The notes under the pieces were generated by a model that was not told the origin of the DNA, did not search any database, and saw only the letters and a list, made by a program, of their open reading frames with translations. From the NCBI GenBank assembly GCA_030037885.1, contig JASHPU010000267.1, positions 1 through 56,295 on the forward strand: 56,295 bases of DNA. Reading direction: 5' to 3'. The position numbers and the translations under genes are program-made. Positions 32,522 through 40,955 of this stretch are shown piece by piece (positions within the stretch are counted from its first letter, which is position 1; each line of letters begins with the position of its first letter). The stretch comes from Xanthobacteraceae bacterium. Its GTDB lineage: Bacteria; Pseudomonadota; Alphaproteobacteria; Rhizobiales; Xanthobacteraceae.

Positions 32522-33361
32522 ATGAGCACCGGCGAAGTCGCAATCCGCATCAGGAGCGTCGGCCACCAGTTCGGCGAGGCGGGCGAGGCGCGCCACGTGC
32601 GCGCACTGGCCGACACCTCGCTCGACATCGTGCGCGGCGAGCTGTTGTGCCTGATCGGGCCGAGCGGTTGCGGCAAGAGCACGCTGCTCAACGTCATCGG
32701 CGGCTTGCTGGCGCCGACCAGCGGCACCGTGGAGGTCGCCGGCAAGCCGGTGCATGGACCGATGCCGCACGACATCGCCTACATCTTCCAGGAGAACGCG
32801 CTGTTGCCCTGGAACACGGTCGACGAGAACGTCCGCCTCGGCATGCTGTTCCAGGGCGTGCCGAAAGCCGAGCACGCCGCGCGCGCGCAGCGATCGCTGG
32901 AAGCGGTCGGCCTTGCCGAGTTCGCCGACCATTATCCGGCGCAGCTCTCCGGCGGCATGCGCCAGCGCGCGGCGCTGGCGCGGGCGCTGTCGCTGCAGAC
33001 CGGCATCCTGTTGATGGACGAGCCGTTCGGCGCGCTCGACGAGCAGACCCGCATGATCCTCGGCGAGGATCTGTCGGTGCTGCTGGCGCGCACCGAGAAG
33101 ACCATCGTGTTCGTCACCCACAGCCTCGGCGAGGCGGCGTTCTTGGCCGACCGCGTCGCGGTGTTCTCGGCGCGGCCCGGCACGGTGAAGAAGATCATTC
33201 GCATCGACGAGCCGCATCCGCGCAATCCGGCCTTCGTCACGTCGGAAAAATTCACCACGCTGCGCAACGAGCTGTACGCCCTGCTGCACGACGAAATCCG
33301 CAAAGCCGTGGGGTCGGAAGCGCCGCGCGGTCGCCGTGGCGCCAACGGCGGGGCGCCGTGA
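32522..33361 (+). CDS. NitT/TauT-type ABC transporter ATP-binding protein
   Basis: A 279-residue importer ATPase. Walker A is IGPSGCGKST (about residues 44-53), the Q-loop IFQENALLPWNTVDEN is typical of the SsuB/TauB/nitrate group, the signature is LSGGMRQR, Walker B LLMDEPFGALD and the H-loop VTHSLGEA. The ATG at 32522 is taken because the TTG upstream adds only a short extension. It follows hyuB by 55 bases and ends in TGATG overlap with the first permease, so the transporter belongs to the hydantoinase operon and probably imports its substrate. Confidence 0.92.
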   Translation: MSTGEVAIRIRSVGHQFGEAGEARHVRALADTSLDIVRGELLCLIGPSGCGKSTLLNVIGGLLAPTSGTVEVAGKPVHGPMPHDIAYIFQENALLPWNTVDENVRLGMLFQGVPKAEHAARAQRSLEAVGLAEFADHYPAQLSGGMRQRAALARALSLQTGILLMDEPFGALDEQTRMILGEDLSVLLARTEKTIVFVTHSLGEAAFLADRVAVFSARPGTVKKIIRIDEPHPRNPAFVTSEKFTTLRNELYALLHDEIRKAVGSEAPRGRRGANGGAP

Positions 33362-34131
33362 TGGCGCGGCGCCGCGAGGCCATGGAGCGGCTCGCCAGCC
33401 GCGCGGTGCAGATCGGCTTTCTGCTCGCTCTGTTGGCGTCGTGGTACGCGGCGACCAATTTTTGGGGCGTCAATCACCTGCTGCTGCCGAATCCGGTCGC
33501 GGTGTTTCATCAATTGGTCGACGTCTTGAAGACCGGCCAGTTTCTGCCCGACCTGCGCGTGACCGCGACCGAGTTCGCCGCCGCCTTCGTGCTGGCAATG
33601 ACGTCCGGCATGCTGGTCGGCTGCTTCGTCAGCCGCTCGCGCTATTGGGTTGCCGTCTTCGAGCCGCTGTTCGCCGGCATCTATTCGATCCCGATCATTC
33701 TGCTGTTGCCGCTTTACGTGCTGTTCTTCGGCCTTGGCCCGGCGTCGAAGATCGCGCTCGGCACGACCATCAGCTTCTTTCCCGTCGTGCTCTCGACCAT
33801 CGCCGGCTTCGGCCATGTCGACCGCACGCTGGTCACCGCGGCCCGTTCGATGGGCGCTTCGGATTACCAGCTGTTCCGCTACGTGCTGGTGCCGGCGGCG
33901 CTGCCGGTAATTCTCACCGGGCTGCGCATCGGATTTACCGTGGCGCTGCTCGCGATCCTGGGCAGCGAAACCATCGCTTCGCTCGCCGGGCTCGGCCATC
34001 ACATCGTGCAGCTCGCCGAGAGCATGGAGATGGCGCGGATGTTCGCTTACATCGCCTTCGTCGTGGCGATCACCGTGCTGCTCAACGGCCTGGTCTCGCA
34101 TCTCGAAGCGCGCGGGAGGCGGCACGAATGA
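33361..34131 (+). CDS. NitT/TauT-type ABC transporter permease 1
   Basis: A 256-residue binding-protein-dependent permease with about six transmembrane helices, the first around residues 15-33 (AVQIGFLLALLASWYAATNF). The EAA-loop region ARSMGASDYQLFRYVLVPAALPVILTG contacts the ATPase. PIILLLPLYVLFFGLGPASK is the standard family block before the loop. It overlaps the ATPase stop by one base and its own stop overlaps the ATG of permease 2 (ATGA). Confidence 0.92.
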   Translation: MARRREAMERLASRAVQIGFLLALLASWYAATNFWGVNHLLLPNPVAVFHQLVDVLKTGQFLPDLRVTATEFAAAFVLAMTSGMLVGCFVSRSRYWVAVFEPLFAGIYSIPIILLLPLYVLFFGLGPASKIALGTTISFFPVVLSTIAGFGHVDRTLVTAARSMGASDYQLFRYVLVPAALPVILTGLRIGFTVALLAILGSETIASLAGLGHHIVQLAESMEMARMFAYIAFVVAITVLLNGLVSHLEARGRRHE

Positions 34132-34988
34132 CGTCGATCCAATCGAGCGGCGTCGCAACAACCGCTCGTCCCCGCGAGGGTGGGAACCCAGCCCTGGATT
34201 CCCGCTTGCGCGGGAATGAGCGGATGAAAGCGGCGCGCGCATTTCTCCTCCGTCATCCCGGCATCGTGCGGCTCGGCGCCGTCATTGTCATCCTGCTCGC
34301 CTGGGAGATCGCCGCGCGCGTCTTCATGGATCCGCTGTTCATCAGTCCGCCGTCGCGCGTGTTCGCTTCGCTCGGCGCCGTGCTGCACACTGAAGGCGTG
34401 CCGAACGCGTTGCGGCTGACCTTTTTCGAGCTCGCCGTGGGTTTCGCCATTGCGGTCGCGATCGGGCTGCCGCTCGGGCTCGCCCTCGGCCTGCAGCCGT
34501 TTGGCCGCCGCAGCTTCATGCCGATCGTGCTGTTGGTCTACGGCATGCCGAAAGTCACTTTTCTGCCGCTGTTCATCCTGTTCTTCGGCATCGGTCCGGC
34601 GTCGAAGATCGCGTTCGGCGTGGCGCACGGCATTTTCCCGATCATCGTCACCGTGGTCGCCGGCGTGCAGGGGCTGAAGCCGATCCTGCTGGTCAGCGCC
34701 CGCTCGATGGGCGCGAGCCGCTGGCACATCCTGCGCTGGGTGATCTTCCCCCACATGATCCCGAGCTTTTTTGCCGGCATGCGGCTCGGCTTGAGCGGGG
34801 TGCTGTTGGGCGTGCTGCTCGCCGAGCTCTACGTCTCCACCGCCGGCATCGGCTACTTCACCACCATGTTCACGGAAAATTTCCAGCCGGCCAAGCTGTT
34901 CGGCCTGATCGCCATGCTGGCAGCGATGGCGATCGTGCTCAACGAGATCGTGCGCCGCGCCGAGCACCGCTTCAGCCGCTGGCGGTAG
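34128..34988 (+). CDS. NitT/TauT-type ABC transporter permease 2
   Basis: A 286-residue permease paralogous to the preceding one (YGMPKVTFLPLFILFFGIGPASK, EAA loop ARSMGASRWHILRWVIFPHMIPSFF). The family-like sequence begins at residue 33 (MKAARAFLLRHPGIVRLG, then the first helix). Residues 14-31 are encoded by a palindromic repeat, including a dRS3-like element. Initiation at 34128 is favoured by the ATGA overlap with permease 1; the ATG at 34224, immediately after the repeat, is the alternative. No periplasmic binding protein gene accompanies this transporter. Confidence 0.88.
   Translation: MTSIQSSGVATTARPREGGNPALDSRLRGNERMKAARAFLLRHPGIVRLGAVIVILLAWEIAARVFMDPLFISPPSRVFASLGAVLHTEGVPNALRLTFFELAVGFAIAVAIGLPLGLALGLQPFGRRSFMPIVLLVYGMPKVTFLPLFILFFGIGPASKIAFGVAHGIFPIIVTVVAGVQGLKPILLVSARSMGASRWHILRWVIFPHMIPSFFAGMRLGLSGVLLGVLLAELYVSTAGIGYFTTMFTENFQPAKLFGLIAMLAAMAIVLNEIVRRAEHRFSRWR
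34168..34222. repeat. dRS3-like repeat copy 2, at the 5' end of permease 2
   Basis: A degenerate TCGTCCCCGCGA...GGGAACCCAG half (34168-34192) is followed by the 29-base element 34194-34222 (core ATTCCCGCTTGCGCGGGAAT at 34198-34217), identical to copies at 4245 and 37521. The coding frame from 34128 stays open across it. Confidence 0.8.
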
Positions 34989-35105
34989 GACACTCGCCTG
35001 CGAACTGATAAACTCCGGAACGACAAAGCGCCTCCTCAAGCCGCGATCGACGCCGCGCCGCGATCAAAGTCAGCCTCATAGACCCTCCCGACGCCCAGGA
35101 CCGCC

Positions 35106-36299
35106 ATGCCCGCCCAGCAAAAAGACGATCCCGCCTTCCTCTATTTCCCGACCAACTATCGCTGGTCGATGGGCCTGTTGATCTGCCTCGGCGGCGCGCC
35201 GTGGACCGGCGTCGATATCGACGAGGTCAACCGCGTCGGCCGCGCGCTCGTCGATAAGGTCGGCGACGATGCAGCGTGGTTCGAGGAATGGAGCCGCATG
35301 GCAGAGAAGATCGAGGCGCGCGGCCGCGACGCCGGGCGCGCCGGCCACGAGCTCACCGCCGCGTCCTGCTTCATCCGCGCCTCGCGCTATTACCAGACCG
35401 GCGAGCGCTTCATTCATCCGCGCTCGCAGCGCAGCATGGACGTCTACGCCAAATCCGTGGCGCTGTTCAAGGAAGCCGCCGGCATCATCCGCCGGCCGCG
35501 CATTGAGCCGGTCGAAATCCCTTATCAGACCGCGACCCTGCCGGCGCTGCTGGTGCATCCGGACCCGGAAGCGACGCGTGGCCGCCCGGCGCCGGCGATG
35601 GTGTTCTTCGACGGTTTCGACGTCACCAAGGAGCTGCAATACGGCTACGGCGTGCCCGACCTCGCGGCGCGCGGCGTCGGCTGCCTGATCGTCGACGGCC
35701 CGGGCAATGGCGAGAGCGTGCGCTTCCGCAATCTACCGCTGATCGCCGAGACCGAGCGCTACGCCTCGCCGGCCTACGATTACCTCGCCGGCCGCAGCGA
35801 GTTCGACGCCAAGCGCATCGGCATCATGGCGCTCAGTCTCGGCGGCTATTATGCGCCGCGCGCGGCATCGCTCGAGCAGCGCTTCGCCTGCTGCGTCGCC
35901 TGGGGCGCGCAATGGGACTATCACGAAATCTGGGCGCGGCGGCTCGAAGCGCTCGATTCCGGCAAGGTGCTGTCGCTCTCGGTGCCGCCCGAGCATTTGC
36001 AATGGGTGCTCGGGGTTTCCGACCGCGCCGCCGCGCTGAAAAAGCTGGAAGGTTTTCGCCTCGACGGCATCGTGCAGAAGATGACGTGCCCGTTTCTCCT
36101 GCTGCACGGCGAAGGCGACGAACAGATTCCGCTCGCCACTGCCGAAAAACTGTTCGCCGCGGTCGGCTCCAAACAGAAAGCGCTGAAAGTCTTCACCCGC
36201 GAGGAAGGCGGCTTTCATCATTGTCAGGTGGACAATCCCACCATCGGCGTGCATTACATGTGGGATTGGATCGCCGACGTGCTCAATGCGGGGACGTGA
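35106..36299 (+). CDS. Alpha/beta hydrolase, pseudooxynicotine-hydrolase (FrsA/DUF1100)-like
   Basis: A 397-residue alpha/beta hydrolase with a long helical N-terminal domain (residues 1-135) before the hydrolase core. The nucleophile is S244 in MALSLGGYYAPR, the oxyanion region is FFDGFDVTKE, the acid probably D in HGEGDEQIP and the histidine in EEGGFHHCQVDN. This architecture is that of 2,6-dihydroxypseudooxynicotine hydrolase, a C-C bond hydrolase, and of FrsA-like esterases. Its place after hydantoinase subunits and a transporter suggests degradation of a nitrogen-containing ring compound. That is inference. Confidence 0.82.
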   Translation: MPAQQKDDPAFLYFPTNYRWSMGLLICLGGAPWTGVDIDEVNRVGRALVDKVGDDAAWFEEWSRMAEKIEARGRDAGRAGHELTAASCFIRASRYYQTGERFIHPRSQRSMDVYAKSVALFKEAAGIIRRPRIEPVEIPYQTATLPALLVHPDPEATRGRPAPAMVFFDGFDVTKELQYGYGVPDLAARGVGCLIVDGPGNGESVRFRNLPLIAETERYASPAYDYLAGRSEFDAKRIGIMALSLGGYYAPRAASLEQRFACCVAWGAQWDYHEIWARRLEALDSGKVLSLSVPPEHLQWVLGVSDRAAALKKLEGFRLDGIVQKMTCPFLLLHGEGDEQIPLATAEKLFAAVGSKQKALKVFTREEGGFHHCQVDNPTIGVHYMWDWIADVLNAGT

Positions 36300-36305
36300 T
36301 CGATC

Positions 36306-36391
36306 GTAGCCCGGATGAGCGAAGCGACATCCGGGATGGATCGTTGTGCGGCTCGGCCGTTCCCGCATGTCGCTTCGCTCATGCGGGCTAC
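36306..36391. repeat. 86-bp inverted repeat, GTAGCCCGGATGAGCGAAGCG type
   Basis: Arms of 30 bases (36306-36335 and 36362-36391) match at 28 positions, with a 26-base loop. The arms start GTAGCCCG and contain GAGCGAAGCGACAT. It fills the gap between the hydrolase and the ornithine-cyclodeaminase-like gene and may weaken or insulate transcription between them. Confidence 0.9.
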
Positions 36392-36413
36392 AGTGTGGGG
36401 GCAATTACGCGTC

Positions 36414-37466
36414 ATGGCCAAAGCTTCGCGTAAGGGCAAAGCCAAGACCAAAGCCGCGACCAGAAGTAAGACCAAAGCGGCGACGACAAATAAAAGCAAA
36501 GCCGCCCCCGCTCGCAAAGGGCCGCTTTATCTCAGCGAAGACGACGTGCAGCGGTTGGTCAGCGTCAAGGACGCGATCGCCGCACTCGAGCTTTTGTTCA
36601 AGACCTGGGGCGATGCGGCGACCGTCAACCTGCCGCGCCAGCGCGCCCGCATCGGCAAGGGCAGCTTCAATCTGATGGGCGCCGCCTGGGGCGCCGCGGA
36701 CATTTTCGGGCTGAAAGCGTATTACGGCGCCGGCGGCGGGCGCTTTCACGTGCTCATCTATTCGTCGCGCGACGGCAGTCTCAAAGCGATGATCGAGGCC
36801 GATCATCTCGGCCGCATGCGCACCGGCGCGGCGAGCGGGCTCGCCACCAAGCTCCTTGCCAATCCGCAGGCGCACACGCTCGGCGTGATCGGCACCGGAC
36901 GCCAGGCCTTGACGCAGGTCGCCGCGGTGTGCGCGGTGCGCAAGATCGAGACGGTGCGGGTGTTCGCCCGCACCGCGGAGCATCGCGAGACGTTCGCCAA
37001 GGCGATCGAGCGCACGCTGCAGGTAGCGGCAAAGCCGGCCACATCGGCCGAGGCCGCCATCGGCGACGCCGACGTCGTCGTCACCATCACCAAATCGGCC
37101 GAGCCGGTGCTGCGCGCCAACTGGCTCAAATCCGGCGTCCACGTCAACGCCGCCGGCGCCAACGCGGCCGAACGGCGCGAGGTCGACGCCGAGACGGTGC
37201 TGCGCGCCACCGTGCGCGCCACCGATCACCTGACGCAGGCGCGCCTTGAAGCCGGCGAATACCGCGATCTGGTCGCCGCCGGCCGGCTGAAATGGCAGGA
37301 CATCACCGAACTGGGCGACGTCCTCACGGGAAAGGCGCCGGGCCGTCGCGGCCCCGCCGACATCACCCTGTTCAAATCGCTCGGCATCGCGCTCGAAGAC
37401 ATCGCGTTTGCCGACCTGATCGTCCAGCGCGCCCACGAGTACGGCGTCGGCCGCCCGATGCCGTGA
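36414..37466 (+). CDS. Ornithine cyclodeaminase / mu-crystallin family protein
   Basis: A 350-residue NAD(P)-dependent enzyme. The Rossmann motif is GVIGTGRQALTQ, preceded by the substrate-side block KAYYGAGGGRFHVLIY and the family Lys/Arg region GRMRTGAASGLATKLLA; the C-terminal part has ITELGDVLTGKAPGR. Enzymes of this family are ornithine cyclodeaminases, alanine dehydrogenases or imine reductases. The first 35 residues are an unusual Lys/Ala-rich, histone-H1-like tail (KGKAKTKAATRSKTKAATTN). The ATG at 36414 is used; a longer reading would run back into the inverted repeat. Confidence 0.88.
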   Translation: MAKASRKGKAKTKAATRSKTKAATTNKSKAAPARKGPLYLSEDDVQRLVSVKDAIAALELLFKTWGDAATVNLPRQRARIGKGSFNLMGAAWGAADIFGLKAYYGAGGGRFHVLIYSSRDGSLKAMIEADHLGRMRTGAASGLATKLLANPQAHTLGVIGTGRQALTQVAAVCAVRKIETVRVFARTAEHRETFAKAIERTLQVAAKPATSAEAAIGDADVVVTITKSAEPVLRANWLKSGVHVNAAGANAAERREVDAETVLRATVRATDHLTQARLEAGEYRDLVAAGRLKWQDITELGDVLTGKAPGRRGPADITLFKSLGIALEDIAFADLIVQRAHEYGVGRPMP

Positions 37467-37488
37467 GGGGGGCGAGACTTTCAATATC

Positions 37489-37549
37489 CGCTCATCCCCG
37501 TGAAAGCGGGGCCCCAGTTGCTGGATTCCCGCTTGCGCGGGAATGAGCG
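37489..37549. repeat. dRS3-like repeat copy 3
   Basis: CGCTCATCCCCGTGAAAGCGGGG (37489 on) is followed by the 29-base dRS3-like element (37521-37549; core 37525-37544). Together they form two adjacent palindromes between the cyclodeaminase-like gene and the next ABC operon. Confidence 0.85.
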
Positions 37550-37693
37550 GACTGGTGCAGCGATTTACCGAACCACCAAAGCCCCCAAATTGCGTCGTTT
37601 TGTGCGCGGGCGCTCGCCGGTAAACTGTGCTAGGAAGCCTTCCAGCGACCAGCAAAAACGTCAATAATGTTTACCCAATCAGGGAGGAACACG

Positions 37694-39019
37694 ATGGCTC
37701 GGATTCATCGGCGCAAATTTCTCAAGCTCTCGGCTGCCGGGACGGGCGCGGCCGCAACCGGCGGCCTTGCCGCCATTCTCGCAACCGGGCGCGCGCCCGC
37801 CTACGCGCAGGGCGCCACGGTGCATTGGCTGCGCTGGAACGACTTCGTTCCCAGCTCCGACAAGCTCCTTCGCGAGCAAATCATCCCGCAGGCCGCCAAG
37901 GACCTCGGCATCACGCTCAATATCGAGATGATCAACGGCAACGACATTCAGGCCCGCACCACCGCGGCGATCCAGTCGGGCACGGGTCCGGATGTGATCT
38001 GCGCGCTCAACAACTGGCCGCAGCTTTATGCCGCCAGCGTCACCGACGTCAGCGATATCGCCGACAAGATCGGCCAGGATCAGGGCGGCTTTTATGCGGA
38101 ATCGACGGCGGTCGCCAATGACGGCAAGAAATGGCTCGGCGTACCGTGGTCCATCATCGGCGCCGCGAACGCCTATCGCAAATCGTGGTTCGAGGCCGCC
38201 GGCGCCACCAAATTTCCCGAAACCTGGGACGAGTACCGCGCCCTCGGCAAAAAGCTGAAACCCAAAGGCCAGCCGATCGGGCAGGCGCTCAGCCACAGCT
38301 TCGGCGATCCGCCGACCTTCTGGTATCCGTTCCTGTGGTCATTCGGCGGCGCCGAGGTCGACAAGAGCGGCAAGAAGGTCGCGCTCGACAGCAAGGCCAC
38401 CGTCGAAGCGGTTAAATACGCGGTGGCGTTCTGGAAGGATTGCTTCGACGAGGGCGGCCTGGCCTGGGACGATTCCAGCAACAACCGCGCATTCCTGGCC
38501 GGAACGATCTCCTCGACGCTCAACGGCGCGTCGATCTACCTGTTGGCCAAGCGCGAGCCGGACAAATACCAGACCGAAAAAGGCACCCCGATCTATCAGG
38601 ACATTCTGCACGCACCGCTGCCCAAGGGGCCGGCCGGGCAATTCTCCTTCCAGCTGGTGCAGACCAACATGCTGATGGGCTATTCGAAGCAGCAAGCCGC
38701 CGCCAAGAAGTTTCTCGCCTGGATCACCTCGAAGCCGGTGTATCAAGCCTGGTTCGACTCGCAGAGCGGCTACACGGTCGGCGGCACGAAAGTCTGGGAG
38801 AATGATCCGCTCTGGAAAAAGGATCCGGTTCTTGCGCCGTTCCGGCTGGTCGGCCGTAACGCCAACTTCGCGGGCTATCCCGGACCGGCGAACCGCAACG
38901 CCGCAGAGGCGTTGAGCAAGTACATCATCATCGACATGTATGCCAAAGCGGTCCAAGGCATGGCCGCCGAAGATGCGGTCAAGTGGGCGACCGGCGAACT
39001 GCAGAAGATTTACACCTGA
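37694..39019 (+). CDS. Sugar-type ABC transporter, extracellular solute-binding protein (family 1), Tat signal
   Basis: A 441-residue binding protein. The N-terminus RIHRRKFLKLSAAGTGAAAT contains a twin-arginine motif (HRRKFLK), with a likely cleavage site after APAYAQG, so export as a folded protein is predicted. The mature domain has family-1 features: RTTAAIQSGTGPDVICALN, PWSIIGAANAYRKSWFEAAG, PETWDEYRALGKKLK and FLAGTISSTLNG. AGGGAGGAA at 37681-37689 fixes the ATG. It heads an operon with two permeases and an ATPase. The ligand is likely a sugar, polyol or sugar phosphate, not determinable here. Confidence 0.93.
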   Translation: MARIHRRKFLKLSAAGTGAAATGGLAAILATGRAPAYAQGATVHWLRWNDFVPSSDKLLREQIIPQAAKDLGITLNIEMINGNDIQARTTAAIQSGTGPDVICALNNWPQLYAASVTDVSDIADKIGQDQGGFYAESTAVANDGKKWLGVPWSIIGAANAYRKSWFEAAGATKFPETWDEYRALGKKLKPKGQPIGQALSHSFGDPPTFWYPFLWSFGGAEVDKSGKKVALDSKATVEAVKYAVAFWKDCFDEGGLAWDDSSNNRAFLAGTISSTLNGASIYLLAKREPDKYQTEKGTPIYQDILHAPLPKGPAGQFSFQLVQTNMLMGYSKQQAAAKKFLAWITSKPVYQAWFDSQSGYTVGGTKVWENDPLWKKDPVLAPFRLVGRNANFAGYPGPANRNAAEALSKYIIIDMYAKAVQGMAAEDAVKWATGELQKIYT

Positions 39020-39055
39020 GCGGCCGGCCCGCGACCCATAACGACAATAAACGGA

Positions 39056-39101
39056 GCCGTGCTATGATCCGCCACGGCTTCGGGCGCCCTGATCGCGCCC
39101 G
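39056..39101 (+). terminator. Two tandem stem-loops between binding-protein and permease genes
   Basis: GCCGTG/CACGGC (39056-39061, 39073-39078) and CGGGCGC/GCGCCCG (39081-39087, 39095-39101). No T-run follows, so these are better seen as an mRNA-stabilising or attenuating element that keeps the binding protein in excess over the permeases than as a full terminator. Confidence 0.6.
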
Positions 39102-39152
39102 TTCTGTCAGGCGAGGCAACGTGCCCGGCGCGAGGCTGCGGAGGAACCGGCG

Positions 39153-40094
39153 ATGGCCGTAAGCGACGTCATCAGCCAACGCGCCTATGTGGCTGCGCCG
39201 CAACGTAGCGCGGCCACCCGGTTGCTCGAGGACGAGCGCTGGCTCGCCGCCGTGCTGCTGTTGCCGACGGTTATTCTGCTCGGCCTGTTCATCGCCTATC
39301 CGTTCGTCGAAGGCGTGTGGCTGTCGGTGACCGACGCAACGGTCGGCGTACCGGGCCATTTCGTCGGCTTGGCGAATTTCACGGCTTTGCTGCACGACAG
39401 CATTTTCCTTGTCGCGGTCCAAAATACGTTCGTCTACACCGTGGTGGCGACGGTGTTTAAGCTCGCGCTCGGCCTGTGGCTGGCGCTGCTGCTCAACCGG
39501 CATTTCCGCGGCAAGGCGTTTACCCGCGCCTTCGTGCTGCTGCCGTTCATCATCCCGACGGTGCTGTCGACCTTCGCCTGGAAGTGGATGTTCGATCCGA
39601 CCTTCAGCGTCATCAACTGGACCTTGTTCCAGCTCGGCCTCATCCACAGCCGCATCAACTGGCTCGGCGATCCGAGCCTGGCGCTGATCTCGGTGATCAT
39701 CGTCAATGTCTGGCGCGGCGTGCCGTTTTACGCCATCAGCCTGCTCGCCGGGCTGCAGACCATCAATCCGGAGTTGCAGGAGGCCGCTGCGATCGACGGC
39801 GCCCGGCCGTGGCAGCGCTTCTGGCACGTCACCTGGCCGCTGCTGCTGCCCGTCACCATGGTGGTGGTGCTGTTCTCGGTGATCCAAACCTTCGCCGATT
39901 TTCAGCTCGTCTACGTGCTCACCGGCGGCGGCCCCGCCAATGCCACGCAGCTGTTCGCCACCTACGCCTATCAGATCGGCGTCGGCACCGGGCTCCTCAG
40001 CCAGGGCGCCGCGGTTTCGCTCGCCATGTTCCCGTTCCTGCTCATCATCGTGGTCGTGCAGCTCCTCTACATCCGCCGGGTCGAGGTGCACTGA
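39153..40094 (+). CDS. Sugar ABC transporter permease (MalF/UgpA type)
   Basis: A 313-residue inner-membrane permease with about six helices, the first near residues 34-54 (AAVLLLPTVILLGLFIAYPF). The EAA motif EAAAIDGARPWQRFWHVTWPLLLPVTMVV interacts with the ATPase; VYVLTGGGPANATQLFATYAY is a strong family signature. GGAGGAA upstream supports the ATG at 39153. It is the second gene of the operon and is followed three bases after its stop by the partner permease. Confidence 0.94.
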   Translation: MAVSDVISQRAYVAAPQRSAATRLLEDERWLAAVLLLPTVILLGLFIAYPFVEGVWLSVTDATVGVPGHFVGLANFTALLHDSIFLVAVQNTFVYTVVATVFKLALGLWLALLLNRHFRGKAFTRAFVLLPFIIPTVLSTFAWKWMFDPTFSVINWTLFQLGLIHSRINWLGDPSLALISVIIVNVWRGVPFYAISLLAGLQTINPELQEAAAIDGARPWQRFWHVTWPLLLPVTMVVVLFSVIQTFADFQLVYVLTGGGPANATQLFATYAYQIGVGTGLLSQGAAVSLAMFPFLLIIVVVQLLYIRRVEVH

Positions 40095-40097
40095 GCC

Positions 40098-40949
40098 ATG
40101 ATCGAAGGCGCGAAGTGGCGGCGTTGGGTCTACTTCTACATTCCGCTCGGCGTATTCATCCTCTGGCTGCTGTTCCCGTTCTACTGGATGCTGGTGACGT
40201 CGGTGCGGCCGGACCGCGAGCTGTACCGGCCGTGGATGGCGCCCAACTACGCGCCGTTCTGGACCTCGCATCCGACCCTGGTGCACATCACCGACCTGCT
40301 GACGCAGACGCTGTTCATCCGCTGGATGGCGAACACGCTGTTCATCGCCATCGTCTCGACCTTGATCTCGCTGTTCTGCGGACTGCTTGCCGGCTACGCG
40401 CTGTCGCGGCTGAAGTTTCCCGGCGGCGGCGCGTTGGGCACCGGCATCTTCATCACCTACCTGGTGCCGCAGACGCTGTTGTTCATTCCGCTTGCCAACA
40501 TCATCCGCAACTTCAAGCTCGGCGATACGCCGTGGGCGCTGATCCTGACCTATCCGACCTTTCTGATCCCGTTCTGCACCTGGCTCCTTATGGGCTACTT
40601 CAAGGCGATCCCGCGCGAGCTTGAGGAATGCGCGCGCATCGACGGCGCGACGCGCTGGAAGGCCATGCTCTACATCATCTTCCCGATCGCGGTGCCGGGC
40701 ATTCTCTCCGCCGGCATTTTCGCCTTCACGCTGTCGTGGAACGAGTTCATCTACGCGCTGGTATTTCTGTCGTCGGCCGAACAGAAGACCGTCTCGGTCG
40801 GCGTCACCTCCGAACTGGTGCGCGGCGACGTGTTCTACTGGGGCCAGCTGATGGCCGGCGCGCTGCTCGGCTCGGTCCCGGTCGCCTTCATCTACTCGTT
40901 CTTCGTCGAGTATTACGTCGCCGGCCTCACCGGCTCCGTAAAAGGATAA
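40098..40949 (+). CDS. Sugar ABC transporter permease (MalG/UgpE type)
   Basis: A 283-residue permease. Its first helix is YFYIPLGVFILWLLFPFYWM, the N-terminal block MLVTSVRPDRELY is typical of MalG/UgpE partners, and the EAA region is ELEECARIDGATRWKAMLYIIFPIAVPG. The late block TLSWNEFIYALVFLSSAEQKT is another family mark. It pairs with the preceding permease to form the channel. A short triplicated sequence separates it from the ATPase gene. Confidence 0.94.
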   Translation: MIEGAKWRRWVYFYIPLGVFILWLLFPFYWMLVTSVRPDRELYRPWMAPNYAPFWTSHPTLVHITDLLTQTLFIRWMANTLFIAIVSTLISLFCGLLAGYALSRLKFPGGGALGTGIFITYLVPQTLLFIPLANIIRNFKLGDTPWALILTYPTFLIPFCTWLLMGYFKAIPRELEECARIDGATRWKAMLYIIFPIAVPGILSAGIFAFTLSWNEFIYALVFLSSAEQKTVSVGVTSELVRGDVFYWGQLMAGALLGSVPVAFIYSFFVEYYVAGLTGSVKG

Positions 40950-40955
40950 CGCCGC

